Counted from the stretch's first letter, positions 26,933-36,522 are shown. The stretch: DNA of 64,000 nucleotides from Polaribacter sp. L3A8 (GCF_009796785.1 NZ_CP047026.1:310001-374000); one strand, 5' to 3'. Program-made: numbers and translations. Notes: generated by a model from the sequence alone, not told the origin.

Positions 26933-27679
26933 TTCTTTTTGATTAGCTTTCTTTTGATTGTATTTTCTTCTGGCTTTTATTATTTGATATCTAAAATCAT
27001 CAAAGAATAAGCTTACTAATAAAAGTAAAGCAGCAAAGATTAAAGTGTTTAGTTTTAAGTCTAATTTAGAATAGAAAAAACCACCAGTTAAACCGCCTGC
27101 AAAAAAGAATAAAATAATATATAAACGAAGTTTTATATTTGCTTTTAATTTTTTCCTTTTTGCGTCTAATTTAGGGAAACATAATAAAGATAAATCGATA
27201 CCTAAATCTGTAAATAAACCTGTTAAATGGGTTGTTCTTACCACTGCGTTCGATATTTTAGTAACAAAAGAGTTTTGTAATCCCATTGCAAAAAGAAGTA
27301 GACAAACTAATAAATTGATAGATTCCATTTTTATAAAATCACTTAAAAGGCCTATTGATATTAAAACAAGACATTCTATAATTGTAGGTAGTACAAAGAC
27401 ATTTAGTTTTTTACTTTCTTTATATTTTTCTATTAAATAACTCGATAAAAAAGACCCCAATAGAAATGAGAAAATATACAGAAAATAGACGGTGCCTTTC
27501 CAAAAATTAAAATGAGCTACATCATTAATAAAGAGGGCAAAATGGCCGGTTACATTTGTGGTTAATTGTTTAAAAGCCAAATAACCTGTAACGTTTACAA
27601 TTCCTGCAACAAAAGAAAGTATAGTTGCAATTCTTAAATTATGCTTTAAAGTTCTGCTTTTACCTTGATGTCTAAACAT
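26900..27679 (-). CDS. DUF1275 (YoaK-like) membrane protein with IS-derived 3' end
   Basis: A 259-residue membrane protein with about six hydrophobic segments. The start FVAGIVNVTGYLAFKQLTTNVTGH, then GSFLSSYLIE and MGLQNSFVTKISNAVVRTTHLTGLFTDLG, are typical of the DUF1275/YoaK family, whose function is not established. The last ten codons and the TAA (26900-26932) are read from the dead IS fragment, so the native C-terminus was replaced; the new tail is TFNTLKYLFT after a basic stretch (KARRKYNQKKANQKE). The core fold appears complete, so the protein may still work. Confidence 0.8.
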   Translation of the reverse strand: MFRHQGKSRTLKHNLRIATILSFVAGIVNVTGYLAFKQLTTNVTGHFALFINDVAHFNFWKGTVYFLYIFSFLLGSFLSSYLIEKYKESKKLNVFVLPTIIECLVLISIGLLSDFIKMESINLLVCLLLFAMGLQNSFVTKISNAVVRTTHLTGLFTDLGIDLSLLCFPKLDAKRKKLKANIKLRLYIILFFFAGGLTGGFFYSKLDLKLNTLIFAALLLLVSLFFDDFRYQIIKARRKYNQKKANQKETFNTLKYLFT

Positions 27680-27845
27680 TCGTTTTTCATTTATTCTGTA
27701 CTTATAACTGAAAATATTAATACGTTTTGAGCGTTTTAATAAAGAGAGTTAAGTTTAGAATTAGTGTATTGTACTAAAGTAGACAGCAAAGTTAGTTTTT
27801 TTGGATGAGAATATTCATAAATGAAAACATCTATTTATAAAAAGA

Positions 27846-27870
27846 AACACCTCACAAAAAGTGAGGTGTT
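27846..27870 (-). terminator. Terminator of the sigma/anti-sigma operon
   Basis: AACACCTCAC and GTGAGGTGTT form perfect 10-bp arms around AAAAA, with an A-rich stretch before 27846 that reads as a U tract on the - strand. It lies 25 bp after the anti-sigma gene stop. Confidence 0.85.
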
Positions 27871-27894
27871 TATAATAATATATGTTTTATTTAA

Positions 27895-28677
27895 TTAAGA
27901 AGCTACAGCTCCTAAAGTGTATAGTTGTTCTAAATTAGGAGATTTACTACCACCTGCAGGTTCTAAAGTTATACCAAATGCTTCAGATTCATTAGCATTG
28001 TCTATGGTAAATATCTTGTTTGTATCTGCTGTAAAAGTATCTATTGTACCTAAACTTGTTGGGGTTAAAGGGCTTAATTTTAAAGACCAAACTTGGTAAA
28101 CTTTTCCTTTTGGAGGTGTTGGTAAACCTTTAGCATCTAAGTAAATACTTTTTGTTTTTTTATCCCAATAAACCTTAGCATACGAATTTGGAGAAACCTT
28201 TTGACCTGCAAGAGGTACAGAAATAATATCTTTATCTCTAAAAACAGTGATTAGTTTTTCTGCTTCTGCTAAACTGTTAGATGCTTTTTCTATTTGTTGT
28301 TCTAATTGCTGTTTTTCTGTAGCAACCTGATTTTTAAGTTCTTTATTTTGAGTAACTGTCCAAACAAGTAAACTACCTATTAATACAGAAGCTGCCCAAC
28401 CAGCATATTGCATCCAGTTTACTTTTGGTTTAGAAATAGAGATTACTTTAGTTTCTTCTATTTTTAATTTATTTTTAATGTCAGAAAAAGAATAAGGAGT
28501 ATCTTTTTTAGCGGCTGCAGTTAATTGTGTAATTGCTTTTTCTATAGATAAGACTTCTGCCAATACTTCTGGGTATTCTTTAATTTTTGCATGCACATCC
28601 TCATTTTCCTTTTCAGAAAGCGAGCCTGCAACATACAGTTCTAAAATTCCAGATGATATGTATTCTTTTATATTCAT
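27895..28677 (-). CDS. Anti-sigma factor, RskA-type
   Basis: A 260-residue protein: an N-terminal cytoplasmic segment (YISSGILELYVAGSLSEKENEDV, the zinc-less anti-sigma start common in Bacteroidota), one membrane helix near residues 87-107 (MQYAGWAASVLIGSLLVW), a coiled-coil stretch with many Gln/Glu/Lys (about 110-150), and a C-terminal RskA domain (VYQVWSLKLSPLTPTSLGTIDTF and AFGITLEPAGGSKSPN). It would hold the sigma factor encoded 3 bp upstream at the membrane until a signal arrives from the periplasm. Confidence 0.85.
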   Translation of the reverse strand: MNIKEYISSGILELYVAGSLSEKENEDVHAKIKEYPEVLAEVLSIEKAITQLTAAAKKDTPYSFSDIKNKLKIEETKVISISKPKVNWMQYAGWAASVLIGSLLVWTVTQNKELKNQVATEKQQLEQQIEKASNSLAEAEKLITVFRDKDIISVPLAGQKVSPNSYAKVYWDKKTKSIYLDAKGLPTPPKGKVYQVWSLKLSPLTPTSLGTIDTFTADTNKIFTIDNANESEAFGITLEPAGGSKSPNLEQLYTLGAVAS

Positions 28678-28680
28678 TAA

Positions 28681-29211
28681 TTAAACTCCAAGCATAGTAC
28701 GTAATTCGCCTATACAGTTTCTGTTTCTTGTTTTTATGGTGCCAATTGGCATTTCTAATTCTTCTGAGGCTTCTTTTTGTGTAAAACCTTTAAAATATAA
28801 TAATTCAATTACCGCTTTACACTTGTCTCCTAGTTTGGTAACAAACTCTTTTAAGCCAATTGTATCAGTTGCAGTATCTAAGCTTTCACTTGTTTCTAAT
28901 ATATCTACGAAAAAATCTGCGTTATGGTTTTGTTTAGACTGTTTAAAATTTTTAGAACGTGTATAATCAATAGCAGCATTTCTTGCTATGTTAAGTATCC
29001 ATGTAAAAAAACGGCCTTTTTTAGAAGAATAAGTATCTGCTTTGTTCCAAGCTTTTATAAAGACATCTTGCGTAATTTCTTGTGCAATATCATCATTCTT
29101 AACAATATTATTTACAATTCCAGAAATACTATCACAATACATATTGTATAATTTTTCATAGGCCTTTACGTCCTTATTTTGAAATTGTAAAATTAATTGT
29201 TCTAAATCCAT
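28681..29211 (-). CDS. ECF sigma factor
   Basis: A 176-residue RNA polymerase sigma factor of the extracytoplasmic-function class. Region 2 spans roughly 20-90 (AQEITQDVFIKAWNKAD, FFTWILNIARNAAIDYTRS), and region 4 roughly 120-170 (LLYFKGFTQKEASEELEMPIGTIKTR). Together with the RskA-type anti-sigma gene it forms a two-gene unit; its targets are unknown. The pair resembles SigK/RskA systems found widely in Flavobacteriaceae. Confidence 0.92.
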   Translation of the reverse strand: MDLEQLILQFQNKDVKAYEKLYNMYCDSISGIVNNIVKNDDIAQEITQDVFIKAWNKADTYSSKKGRFFTWILNIARNAAIDYTRSKNFKQSKQNHNADFFVDILETSESLDTATDTIGLKEFVTKLGDKCKAVIELLYFKGFTQKEASEELEMPIGTIKTRNRNCIGELRTMLGV

Positions 29212-29353
29212 AAATTGTATCTGTGGCTAAAATATTGAATTAAATTGATAAGTACGGGATTATTATCATTTAATAAATTAAAAACACTCACCTTAATTAT
29301 AAGTTTACTTTATTAAGCTGGTATTGAGGTTTATCCCTTAAAAATAACAGAAA

Positions 29354-31306
29354 TTATTTCTTTTCTAAGATAATGTAACCGCTCTCTAAAATAATAATCT
29401 GTTTATAAAATTCTTTTAATGCATAATATTCTTGTACAGAATAATCTTTTTTAGAGATATTTAGTCTAACCAAAAGACTAATGGTATTTCCTTTTTGTAT
29501 TGTTTTAAGTATAAAGTTACCTCCATTATTAGGGAGTGAAATAGCTTTGTTTTCTGGTAACTTTATAATGGTATAGTTTTCTGGAATTTCTAAAGTTAAA
29601 TAATAATTGTTTCTTCTAGAATAACCAAAATCTACAGGATAATTTCTTTCTTTTAATTTAAATGGATTTTGTTTTAATCGATCAAAAAGAAAAGGATTAA
29701 TTCTTATTTTGTTTCCTAAACTTTCATTCATTTCTAATCGTATGGTAAAGTTTTCTTCTAAATTTTTATCTAAAGCATCTAAGTTTTTAACTTTATAATC
29801 TTCTACTTCTATGTTTTCATTTTTTGCTTCAAAATCTTCTAAGTAATTTTCTTCGCTTTTTAAAGAAATCTTTTTTCTTTGTTTAGAAGCAAAATAGCCG
29901 TCTCTTCTTATTCTTAAATACCCTAAAAATGCACCTTCTTCATCTAAAGTAAGTTTAGCTGAAATATTTATAGAGGATTGATTTTTAGGTTTTAGTGTTA
30001 CCCAAAAGCTTTTATCTTTATAATTAATAACTCTTGCCTCGCCATTTAGCGTTCTAACAGGAACCTCACCAAATGGAATATATTTTTCTGTAGCGTCTAA
30101 ATAATAGTATTTTCCATCAATAATTGCTTGTACAATTACATAATTATAATCGTAAATAACAGGAAATAGTTTTGTGGGTACACCATTATTTCTGGTAGAT
30201 AAAACTACCAAATTAGCATCTATGTTTGCTGCTTTTAAACTATTGTATAAAGAAATATTTATTTCGCCAACATCACCCGTTTTTTCTTGAAATGCATTTT
30301 TTACTTTGGCGTCTTCATTGGTCCAATAATTATCATTCCATGTAAAATGATTCGAAATAAAGCGGAACACTTTTTTAGCTCTTTCTAAGGTGTTTTCTGT
30401 TGTTAAAATTTCTTCAGAAATATATTTTTTAAAAAAACTTTTTTTGGAAGTTTGATTGTTAAAAAATTGAGATTGCAGCGCTTTATCTGCTTTTTTCCAA
30501 GTTGTGGTTAAGTCGGTGGTAACTCCGTTATACCCCGTGTTAGATTTTAAATCGAAAGAAATTCTTGAAATATAATTTTTTTTACTTAGCATATAATCCT
30601 CTTCCTTAAAAGCAGGAATATTATTCATGCCATAAGTAAAATGAGCACAATTGCCTTCTCCAATACCATCAATAATAACACACTTTTTGTCTATAGATGG
30701 TTCGTCTTTATCTAATTTTAAATAGCCAATAATTCTTATGTTATATTTGTAGTTCCCTAAAATGGATGCATCAAATTCACTTTTTATTTTTGGTATATCA
30801 GACTGAAAATACCAATCATTAATACCTAAGTACGGTGATAAAACGCTGTATTTGTATTCTATAACGGTACCTTCTTTTATATTAGGTAATGTAAACTTTT
30901 TAACCGTCCAAGTATCTCGTTCTTTAGTGGTAAAAATATCTTTGTCAGAAAGATAAGTGGTGTTCATCGTGCCTTTTTCTGTAATATTATAAGTAATGGC
31001 ACTAATATCTTCTATTTTTTGTTTTTTATATAAGTTAACAGTAATGTCTGCTAAATTAAAAGAAGACTTGTTTAAAATTTTAATTCTAAAGTAGTAATCT
31101 GTTCTTGGTATTTCATCATTTTCTCTATCGGGATATCTATTTGCATGTTCATATAAAACCACGGCAGTTGCTGTAGAATCTTTATCGTAAACCGTCATTT
31201 TTAATTCGTCTAAAGTGGTTTGCCCCAATTTAGTTGATTTACTTTTTTGTGCAATTAATATACTTGATAGGAATGTAAATAGTAGGAGTAGGGTAATTTT
31301 TTTCAT
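29354..31306 (-). CDS. DUF3857 / transglutaminase-like periplasmic protein
   Basis: A 650-residue protein with a signal peptide (1-19, ending LIAQ). The N-terminal ~270 residues have the DUF3857 pattern (YFRIKILNKSSF, EGTVIEYKYSVLSPYL), a central part (about 310-420) resembles a transglutaminase core (ENTLERAKKVFRFISNHF, KTGDVGEINISLYNSLKAANIDANLVVLSTR, YYYLDAT) and the C-terminal part is a DUF3858-like beta domain. In the core the usual Cys is replaced: the position reads GDVGEIN, so it may be a non-catalytic member. Function is unknown. It begins directly after the next gene with a 0-bp gap. Confidence 0.75.
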   Translation of the reverse strand: MKKITLLLLFTFLSSILIAQKSKSTKLGQTTLDELKMTVYDKDSTATAVVLYEHANRYPDRENDEIPRTDYYFRIKILNKSSFNLADITVNLYKKQKIEDISAITYNITEKGTMNTTYLSDKDIFTTKERDTWTVKKFTLPNIKEGTVIEYKYSVLSPYLGINDWYFQSDIPKIKSEFDASILGNYKYNIRIIGYLKLDKDEPSIDKKCVIIDGIGEGNCAHFTYGMNNIPAFKEEDYMLSKKNYISRISFDLKSNTGYNGVTTDLTTTWKKADKALQSQFFNNQTSKKSFFKKYISEEILTTENTLERAKKVFRFISNHFTWNDNYWTNEDAKVKNAFQEKTGDVGEINISLYNSLKAANIDANLVVLSTRNNGVPTKLFPVIYDYNYVIVQAIIDGKYYYLDATEKYIPFGEVPVRTLNGEARVINYKDKSFWVTLKPKNQSSINISAKLTLDEEGAFLGYLRIRRDGYFASKQRKKISLKSEENYLEDFEAKNENIEVEDYKVKNLDALDKNLEENFTIRLEMNESLGNKIRINPFLFDRLKQNPFKLKERNYPVDFGYSRRNNYYLTLEIPENYTIIKLPENKAISLPNNGGNFILKTIQKGNTISLLVRLNISKKDYSVQEYYALKEFYKQIIILESGYIILEKK

Positions 31307-32386
31307 CTACAAGCGTATAATCTTCTGTATTTTGAATTTATTGATGTAATTCTTAACAATCGTTTTAGCCTGTATTTTGTTTTCTATAGGGGTTAAAACT
31401 GCTTTTAAAATATCTAGTTTATTTTCTTGATAGTTTAGACTTGTATAGCCATAGCCGAATACCTCATTGTTTTCTATTAAAATGATGGCATTTTCTTCTA
31501 CTTCTCTACCTTTTTCTATAATAATGAAATCATCATTATTAAAGTCTTGAGTAGTTGTTTTTTGCTTCTTTTTAAAGTTAAACTTGGGTAATAATGTTTC
31601 TAGTTCAATAGAGTGTTTTAGTCGTGTAAATAATTCATTACCTGTTTTATCAAAAGAAATTGTTTGCGCTCTTTCTTGAATCTTAATAGCTCTTCTTGTT
31701 TCTTTTAAAAAGAGATTATTTACTTCTGCTTTAATGTTTTTTCCTTTACCTAAATAAATTACTTTTCCTTCTTTGTCGTGCACATAAAAAACACCTTGTA
31801 TTGTAGGTATTTCCTCTATTAAAGTTCTTAGTTTTTGTTTCTGATTTCTTCTATCAAAATATTTTATAGAACTTTGTATAATGGTTTTGTTGGTGTCTTT
31901 TTCTAAAAGTAATTTAAATAATTGCACTGTTGCCAATGCGTCTCCAGACGCTCTATGTCTATCTGTCATTGGTATTCCTAAAGAACGTATTAGTTTACCT
32001 AAACTGTAAGAGGGTTGGTCTAAAATTAATTTCTGACTTAATTCTACCGTACACAATGTATTTCTATTAAAGTCATAACCTAATCGATCAAATTCTGTAC
32101 TTAGAATCCTATAATCGAAAGTAGTGTTATGTGCAACCAGAATACAATCTGAAGTAATTTCTATAATCCGCTTTGCAACCTCATAAAATTTGGGTGCGTT
32201 TTTAAGCATTTTATTATTGATTCCTGTCAGTTTTACTACAAATTCTTGAATCGGTTTTTCTGGGTTTACGAGGCTAATAAATTGGTCTACTGTAGTGTGA
32301 CCATCAAATTTATAAATGGCAATTTCTGTGATGCCTTCTTCATTAAATTTACCTCCTGTAGTTTCTATATCTAAAATTGCGTACAA
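31307..32386 (-). CDS. DnaQ-like 3'-5' exonuclease fused to GIY-YIG domain
   Basis: A 359-residue nuclease. The N-terminal ~170 residues are a DEDDh exonuclease: DIETTG (Asp6/Glu8), VAHNTTFDYRIL (Asp near 103) and HRASGDALATVQLF (His and Asp near 143-148). Then comes a GIY-YIG-like segment near 194-215 (PTIQGVFYVHDKEGKVIYLGKGKNI; GVFYV in place of GIYYI), as in UvrC and Cho. This fusion is known in Bacteroidota and actinobacteria and is thought to act in DNA repair. The stop codon abuts the start of the DUF3857 gene, suggesting joint transcription. Confidence 0.85.
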   Translation of the reverse strand: MYAILDIETTGGKFNEEGITEIAIYKFDGHTTVDQFISLVNPEKPIQEFVVKLTGINNKMLKNAPKFYEVAKRIIEITSDCILVAHNTTFDYRILSTEFDRLGYDFNRNTLCTVELSQKLILDQPSYSLGKLIRSLGIPMTDRHRASGDALATVQLFKLLLEKDTNKTIIQSSIKYFDRRNQKQKLRTLIEEIPTIQGVFYVHDKEGKVIYLGKGKNIKAEVNNLFLKETRRAIKIQERAQTISFDKTGNELFTRLKHSIELETLLPKFNFKKKQKTTTQDFNNDDFIIIEKGREVEENAIILIENNEVFGYGYTSLNYQENKLDILKAVLTPIENKIQAKTIVKNYINKFKIQKIIRL

Positions 32387-32409
32387 AGTCTTCTTCTTTA
32401 ACGATAAAA

Positions 32410-33081
32410 TTACGCATTATAATTTCTATGACCAAATATAGAGCTACCAACTCTTACCATAGTACTGCCATTTTTTATAGCTAGCAGGTAATCTCCGCTC
32501 ATTCCCATAGACAATGTTTTTAAGTTACAGTTTATAGCGCTAATTTGTGTTTTTTTGATATCGAAAAAGGATTTTAGTGATGAAAATTCTTCTTGTAATT
32601 GTTGTTGATTGTCTGTAAATGTAGCCATTCCCATAAAACCAATAATTTTTATATTTTCTAATGTAGAGAATTCTTCTGATGATAAAATTTCTTCAATTTC
32701 ATCAAAAGAAAGTCCAAATTTGGTTTCTTCTTTGGCTATTTTTACTTGCAACAAACAATCAATAACTCTGTTATGTTTTTTTGCTTGTTTGTTTATTTCT
32801 TTTAATGTTGAAATTTTATCTACTCCATGAATTAAATTTACAAAATGTGCCATGTATTTTACCTTGTTACTTTGCAAATGACCAATCATGTGCCATTGTA
32901 TGTCTTTTGGTAAAGCATCATATTTATCAACCATTTCCTGAATTTTATTCTCCCCAAAAATGCGTTGACCAGCAGCATAAGCTTCTTGTAGGTCTTCTAT
33001 TGGTTTGGTTTTAGAAACAGCAACTAAGGTTACCGTTTCTGGAATTGATTTTTTTATTGCTGATAGGTTTTCTTTAATCAT
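32410..33081 (-). CDS. YggS-family PLP homeostasis protein
   Basis: About 223 residues from MIKENLSAIKKSIPE. The frame is open back to 33141, but the 20 extra codons would read into the inverted repeat at 33107-33208 and do not match the family, so I use 33081. Motifs: VAVSKTKPIEDLQEA (PLP-binding Lys), RIFGENKIQEMVDKY, WHMIGHLQSNKVKYM and the C-terminal LSMGMSGDYLLAI followed by GSTMVRVGSSIFG. These proteins bind pyridoxal phosphate and buffer its supply; they have no known turnover activity. Confidence 0.92.
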   Translation of the reverse strand: MIKENLSAIKKSIPETVTLVAVSKTKPIEDLQEAYAAGQRIFGENKIQEMVDKYDALPKDIQWHMIGHLQSNKVKYMAHFVNLIHGVDKISTLKEINKQAKKHNRVIDCLLQVKIAKEETKFGLSFDEIEEILSSEEFSTLENIKIIGFMGMATFTDNQQQLQEEFSSLKSFFDIKKTQISAINCNLKTLSMGMSGDYLLAIKNGSTMVRVGSSIFGHRNYNA

Positions 33082-33106
33082 GTATTGAATCTTTTTTTTA
33101 AAATTG

Positions 33107-33208
33107 TTCTCGATACAATTTTTTAGTTCCTCAAAAATCACTCGAATTGATATGTTGCCAACTGTTACTTGGAGTGGTTTTTTTTTGAGGAAAAAATTGT
33201 ATCGAGAA
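33107..33208. repeat. Long imperfect palindromic element (possible MITE or repeat)
   Basis: TTCTCGATACAATT (33107-33120) and AATTGTATCGAGAA (33195-33208) are perfect 14-bp terminal inverted repeats. Nested pairs continue inside: CCTCA (33129) with TGAGG (33186), and CACTC (33139) with GAGTG (33172). The ~100-bp unit lies between serA and yggS and has no coding content. It looks like a non-autonomous repeat or a large mRNA hairpin. Confidence 0.7.
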
Positions 33209-33225
33209 GTTTTTAATTCATAAAA

Positions 33226-34179
33226 TTAATTTTTCAATAAAGCTATAATTTGATGTGCCAATTCTACACCAATTCTATCTTGTGCTTCTTTGGTTGCTGC
33301 ACCAATATGTGGAGTTAAAGAAATTTCTGGATTCATTAATAATTGAACTGCAGGTGATGGTTCTGTTTCAAAAACATCTAACCCAGCAAATTGTACTTTA
33401 CCACTTTCAATTGCTTTTACTAAATCTACTTCGTGTAAAATTCCTCCTCTTGCCGTATTTATAATACCAACTCCATCTTTCATTTTTTCAATTTCTAATG
33501 CAGAGATAACGTAACCTTCTTGTTCTGGTATGTGTAATGTAATAAAATCAGACTCTTTTAAAAGTTCTTCTTTATCTACAGTATCAATAACAAAAGTAGT
33601 TTTTTGACCGTTAAAAAACTCTAATGTAATAGGTGCGCTGGTTACCTTATCGTCGGTAGCCAAAACATTCATACCAATACCAATAGCAATTTTTGCAACT
33701 TCTTGTCCAATGCGTCCAAAACCAATAATACCAATGGTTTTTCCTCTTAATTCAATTCCTTCAGAATACGCTTTTTTTAATTCTTTAAAACGAGAATCTC
33801 CTTCTAAAGGCATTTCTCTATTAGAAGAATGTAAAAAACGTACCATACCAAAAAGGTGTGCAAAAACTAATTCGGCTACAGATTCAGAGGAAGCTGCAGG
33901 GGTATTAATTACTTGTAAACCATTGTCTTCTGCGTAATCTACATCAATATTATCTAAACCAACACCACCACGTCCTATTAACTTTAAACTAGGGCAAGCT
34001 TCTATTAACTCTTGTCTTACTTGTGTAGCACTTCTTACTAAAATTGCATCAATACTGTTTTCATTGATATAATTTTCTAACTGGTTTTGAGCTACTTTTA
34101 TGTTTAGTACTTCAAAACCTGCTTTTTCTAAAGCGTTAATTCCGCCTTCAGAAATTCCATCGTTTGCTAATATCTTCAT
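33226..34179 (-). CDS. serA: D-3-phosphoglycerate dehydrogenase, short form
   Basis: A 317-residue D-2-hydroxyacid dehydrogenase. NAD-binding motif [15 protein letters not shown] near 148-162; substrate and catalytic motifs [29 protein letters not shown] and [17 protein letters not shown] (catalytic His). There is no C-terminal ACT domain, so feedback by serine of the E. coli type is not expected; short SerA is usual in Bacteroidota. It follows serC on the same strand at a 79-bp gap, giving the first two steps of serine synthesis. Confidence 0.9.
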   Translation of the reverse strand: MKILANDGISEGGINALEKAGFEVLNIKVAQNQLENYINENSIDAILVRSATQVRQELIEACPSLKLIGRGGVGLDNIDVDYAEDNGLQVINTPAASSESVAELVFAHLFGMVRFLHSSNREMPLEGDSRFKELKKAYSEGIELRGKTIGIIGFGRIGQEVAKIAIGIGMNVLATDDKVTSAPITLEFFNGQKTTFVIDTVDKEELLKESDFITLHIPEQEGYVISALEIEKMKDGVGIINTARGGILHEVDLVKAIESGKVQFAGLDVFETEPSPAVQLLMNPEISLTPHIGAATKEAQDRIGVELAHQIIALLKN

Positions 34180-34258
34180 TCTTAAATATGTTCAAAATTT
34201 AAAATTTATAGTTCAAAGTTTATTAATACTCAAAATTTTGAATATTAAATTTAAAACT

Positions 34259-35323
34259 TTAAGCCTTTTTTTCTAGAGCTTGCATTACATCAACCAAAGC
34301 TTGTACACTATATAAAGGTAAAGCGTTGTACATACTAGCTCTATAACCACCAACACTTCTGTGTCCGTTTATACCGCTAATACCTGCATCTGCCCACATT
34401 TTATTAAACTTCTCAGTTAAAGATTCATCAGTTAAAACAAAAGTTGCATTCATTGTACTTCTATCTTCCTTTGCAACAACTCCTTTAAATAAAGGGTTTC
34501 TGTCGATTTCATTATATAAAAGTGCTGCTTTTTTATTGTTTACTTCCTCAATAAATTTAACGCCACCTAAATCTTTTAACCATTGTAATGTTAACATAGA
34601 TACATACACAGCAAATACAGAAGGTGTATTAAACATACTGTCTTTATCTATATGAATTTGATAGTTTAACATAGAAGGGATGTGTCTTTCTACTTTACCT
34701 AAAATATCTTCTTTAATAATCACTAAAGTTGCTCCTGCAGGTCCCATGTTTTTTTGAGCACCAGCATAAATTAAGTCGAATTTTTCAAAATCTAATTGAC
34801 GAGAAAAAATATCTGAACTCATATCACAAACCAAAGAAACATCGGTTTCCGGAAAGTTTTTCATTTGTGTACCAGCAACGGTATTGTTACTTGTACAGTG
34901 AAAATAATCTGCATCTTCAGGAATCGTATATCCCTTAGGTATATAATTATATCCTTTGTCTTTAGAAGAACCAACTTCTACAACCTCACCAAAAGCTTTT
35001 GCTTCTTTTTGAGCTTTATCTGCCCAAGTTCCTGTATTTAAATATGCTGCTTTTTTATTTAATAAATTATATGCAACCATTAAAAACTCTAAGCTTGCAC
35101 CACCTTGTAAAAACAACGCTTGATATCCTTTATTTTCTAATCCTAATAACTCTAAAGCTAAAGAACGCGCTTTTTCTATTACTTCTACAAAAGGTTTACT
35201 TCTGTGAGAAATTTCTATTAATGATAAATTATCATCGTTAAAATTTAAGATTGCTTCTGATGCTTTTTGCAACACTTCTTGTGGTAAAATACAAGGACCA
35301 GCACTAAAATTATGTTTTTTCAT
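34259..35323 (-). CDS. serC: Phosphoserine aminotransferase
   Basis: A 354-residue class V aminotransferase. It begins KKHNFSAGPCILPQEVL, as SerC does. LIYAGAQKNMGPAGATLVII (near 183-202) carries the PLP-binding Lys; SHRSKPF and GHRSVGGYRASMYNALP are the phosphate-binding parts. It converts 3-phosphohydroxypyruvate to phosphoserine, and in PLP biosynthesis its relative acts on an erythronate derivative. It is upstream of serA in the same orientation. Confidence 0.95.
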   Translation of the reverse strand: MKKHNFSAGPCILPQEVLQKASEAILNFNDDNLSLIEISHRSKPFVEVIEKARSLALELLGLENKGYQALFLQGGASLEFLMVAYNLLNKKAAYLNTGTWADKAQKEAKAFGEVVEVGSSKDKGYNYIPKGYTIPEDADYFHCTSNNTVAGTQMKNFPETDVSLVCDMSSDIFSRQLDFEKFDLIYAGAQKNMGPAGATLVIIKEDILGKVERHIPSMLNYQIHIDKDSMFNTPSVFAVYVSMLTLQWLKDLGGVKFIEEVNNKKAALLYNEIDRNPLFKGVVAKEDRSTMNATFVLTDESLTEKFNKMWADAGISGINGHRSVGGYRASMYNALPLYSVQALVDVMQALEKKA

Positions 35324-35365
35324 ACTCTTAAGTTCAATTATTTAATGTTTTAGATTCAAAGTTGT

Positions 35366-35422
35366 AACACTTTGCAAACTTTGCGAAAAACTTAGCGTCT
35401 TCGCGGTTAATTTTAAAATTCC
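35366..35422. repeat. Dispersed flavobacterial-type intergenic repeat
   Basis: The segment with ACTTTGCGAAAAACTTAGCG, followed by CTTCGCGGTTAA, resembles a short repeat I recall from many flavobacterial intergenic regions (variants of CTTAGCG...CTTTGCGGTT). It lies between serC and the acyl-CoA reductase gene. No second full copy is in this window, so the call rests on recollection. Confidence 0.35.
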
Positions 35423-35432
35423 TCTGCAAGGA

Positions 35433-36494
35433 TTATATCGTTGATAAAAATTCTAATGTATTAACTCCATCTGCGTAATCTGTTAACTGAGGGTGTTGTG
35501 TTTGCCCAAAAGCTACTTCATTTTCTATAAAGTCTTTTGCAACAATACACTGAATCTTTTCTCTATCTTGATGTAATTTTATTTTTAAATCTATTTCGTT
35601 ATCATAATATTCGTAAAATACGGTTGCAATAGGGGAGGCGTAGCTTTCATCTTCCTTAATCATTAGAAATCCGTTTTCTAACAAATCAAACAAGCTCATT
35701 AAATATACAGCTTTGTTATAATCGTAATTATTAGCGTATTTGGCATTATCAATCATGTGTTTCTTGGCGTACATTCCGGTAAAGAAAGCATCAAAATTAT
35801 AACCTTTAGGAACGTATAGTTTAGAAACAGATCTACAACCTAAGCCGAAATAGTGAAAAACATCATCAGATAATTTAATAAAATCTTCTTCTGTTTCTTT
35901 TCCGGTGATTACAGCAACAGAATTTCTGCTTTTTCTGATAATATTTGGTTTGTTTTTAAAGTAATATTCAAAATAACGCGCCGTATTATCACTTCCTGTA
36001 GCAATTACAGCATCAAAATCTGTCAGTTTTTCTTCTGTAAAAGTAATTTTACCCTTAAAATAGGAGTCAACATACTCTAAATACTTGGCTAAAAATGGTA
36101 ATAAATGTTTATCGTTAGAAGATTGTTTTACCAATACCTCATGTCCCGAAATTAATACGGATAAGAAATCGTGAAATCCAACCAAAGGAACGTTACCCGC
36201 CATAATAATGGCAACTTTTTTAGATGGATTGTTGTTTAATTTAACATCTTTAGAAAAGTGTGTTAAATTGCTTTCTGTTAGCGCTTTACTCCAAGATTCA
36301 AAAGTAAGACGTATGTTTTCTTTTGTAAACCAAGAGTTATTTTCATGAGCTAATTTTATTTGATGTAGAAAACCATCAAAAAATATTTCATTATGTTCAA
36401 TACTATCGATTTTTTTTATATTATCGATAGAAAACTGTCGTAAAAAGTCGCCTAATTTTACGAATGCAGTAATTCTGTTTTGAATACTATTCAT
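35433..36494 (-). CDS. LuxC-like acyl-CoA reductase family protein
   Basis: A 353-residue member of the LuxC/acyl-CoA reductase family, related to aldehyde dehydrogenases. NNPSKKVAIIMAGNVPLVGFHDFLSVLISGHEVLVKQSSND (about 87-127) is the characteristic nucleotide-binding start, and FGLGCRSVSKLYVPKG (near 220) holds the candidate nucleophile Cys. In Bacteroidota this gene is regularly found divergent from a ferredoxin and close to serC and serA, as here. The physiological substrate is unknown; no luciferase or other lux genes are present. Confidence 0.85.
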   Translation of the reverse strand: MNSIQNRITAFVKLGDFLRQFSIDNIKKIDSIEHNEIFFDGFLHQIKLAHENNSWFTKENIRLTFESWSKALTESNLTHFSKDVKLNNNPSKKVAIIMAGNVPLVGFHDFLSVLISGHEVLVKQSSNDKHLLPFLAKYLEYVDSYFKGKITFTEEKLTDFDAVIATGSDNTARYFEYYFKNKPNIIRKSRNSVAVITGKETEEDFIKLSDDVFHYFGLGCRSVSKLYVPKGYNFDAFFTGMYAKKHMIDNAKYANNYDYNKAVYLMSLFDLLENGFLMIKEDESYASPIATVFYEYYDNEIDLKIKLHQDREKIQCIVAKDFIENEVAFGQTQHPQLTDYADGVNTLEFLSTI

Positions 36495-36522
36495 TTATTT
36501 TGGTTGTCTATAATATTGGCTT

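Noticed and set aside
33082..33141. N-terminal extension of YggS
   Set aside because: The codons lie in the inverted repeat and do not match the family start.
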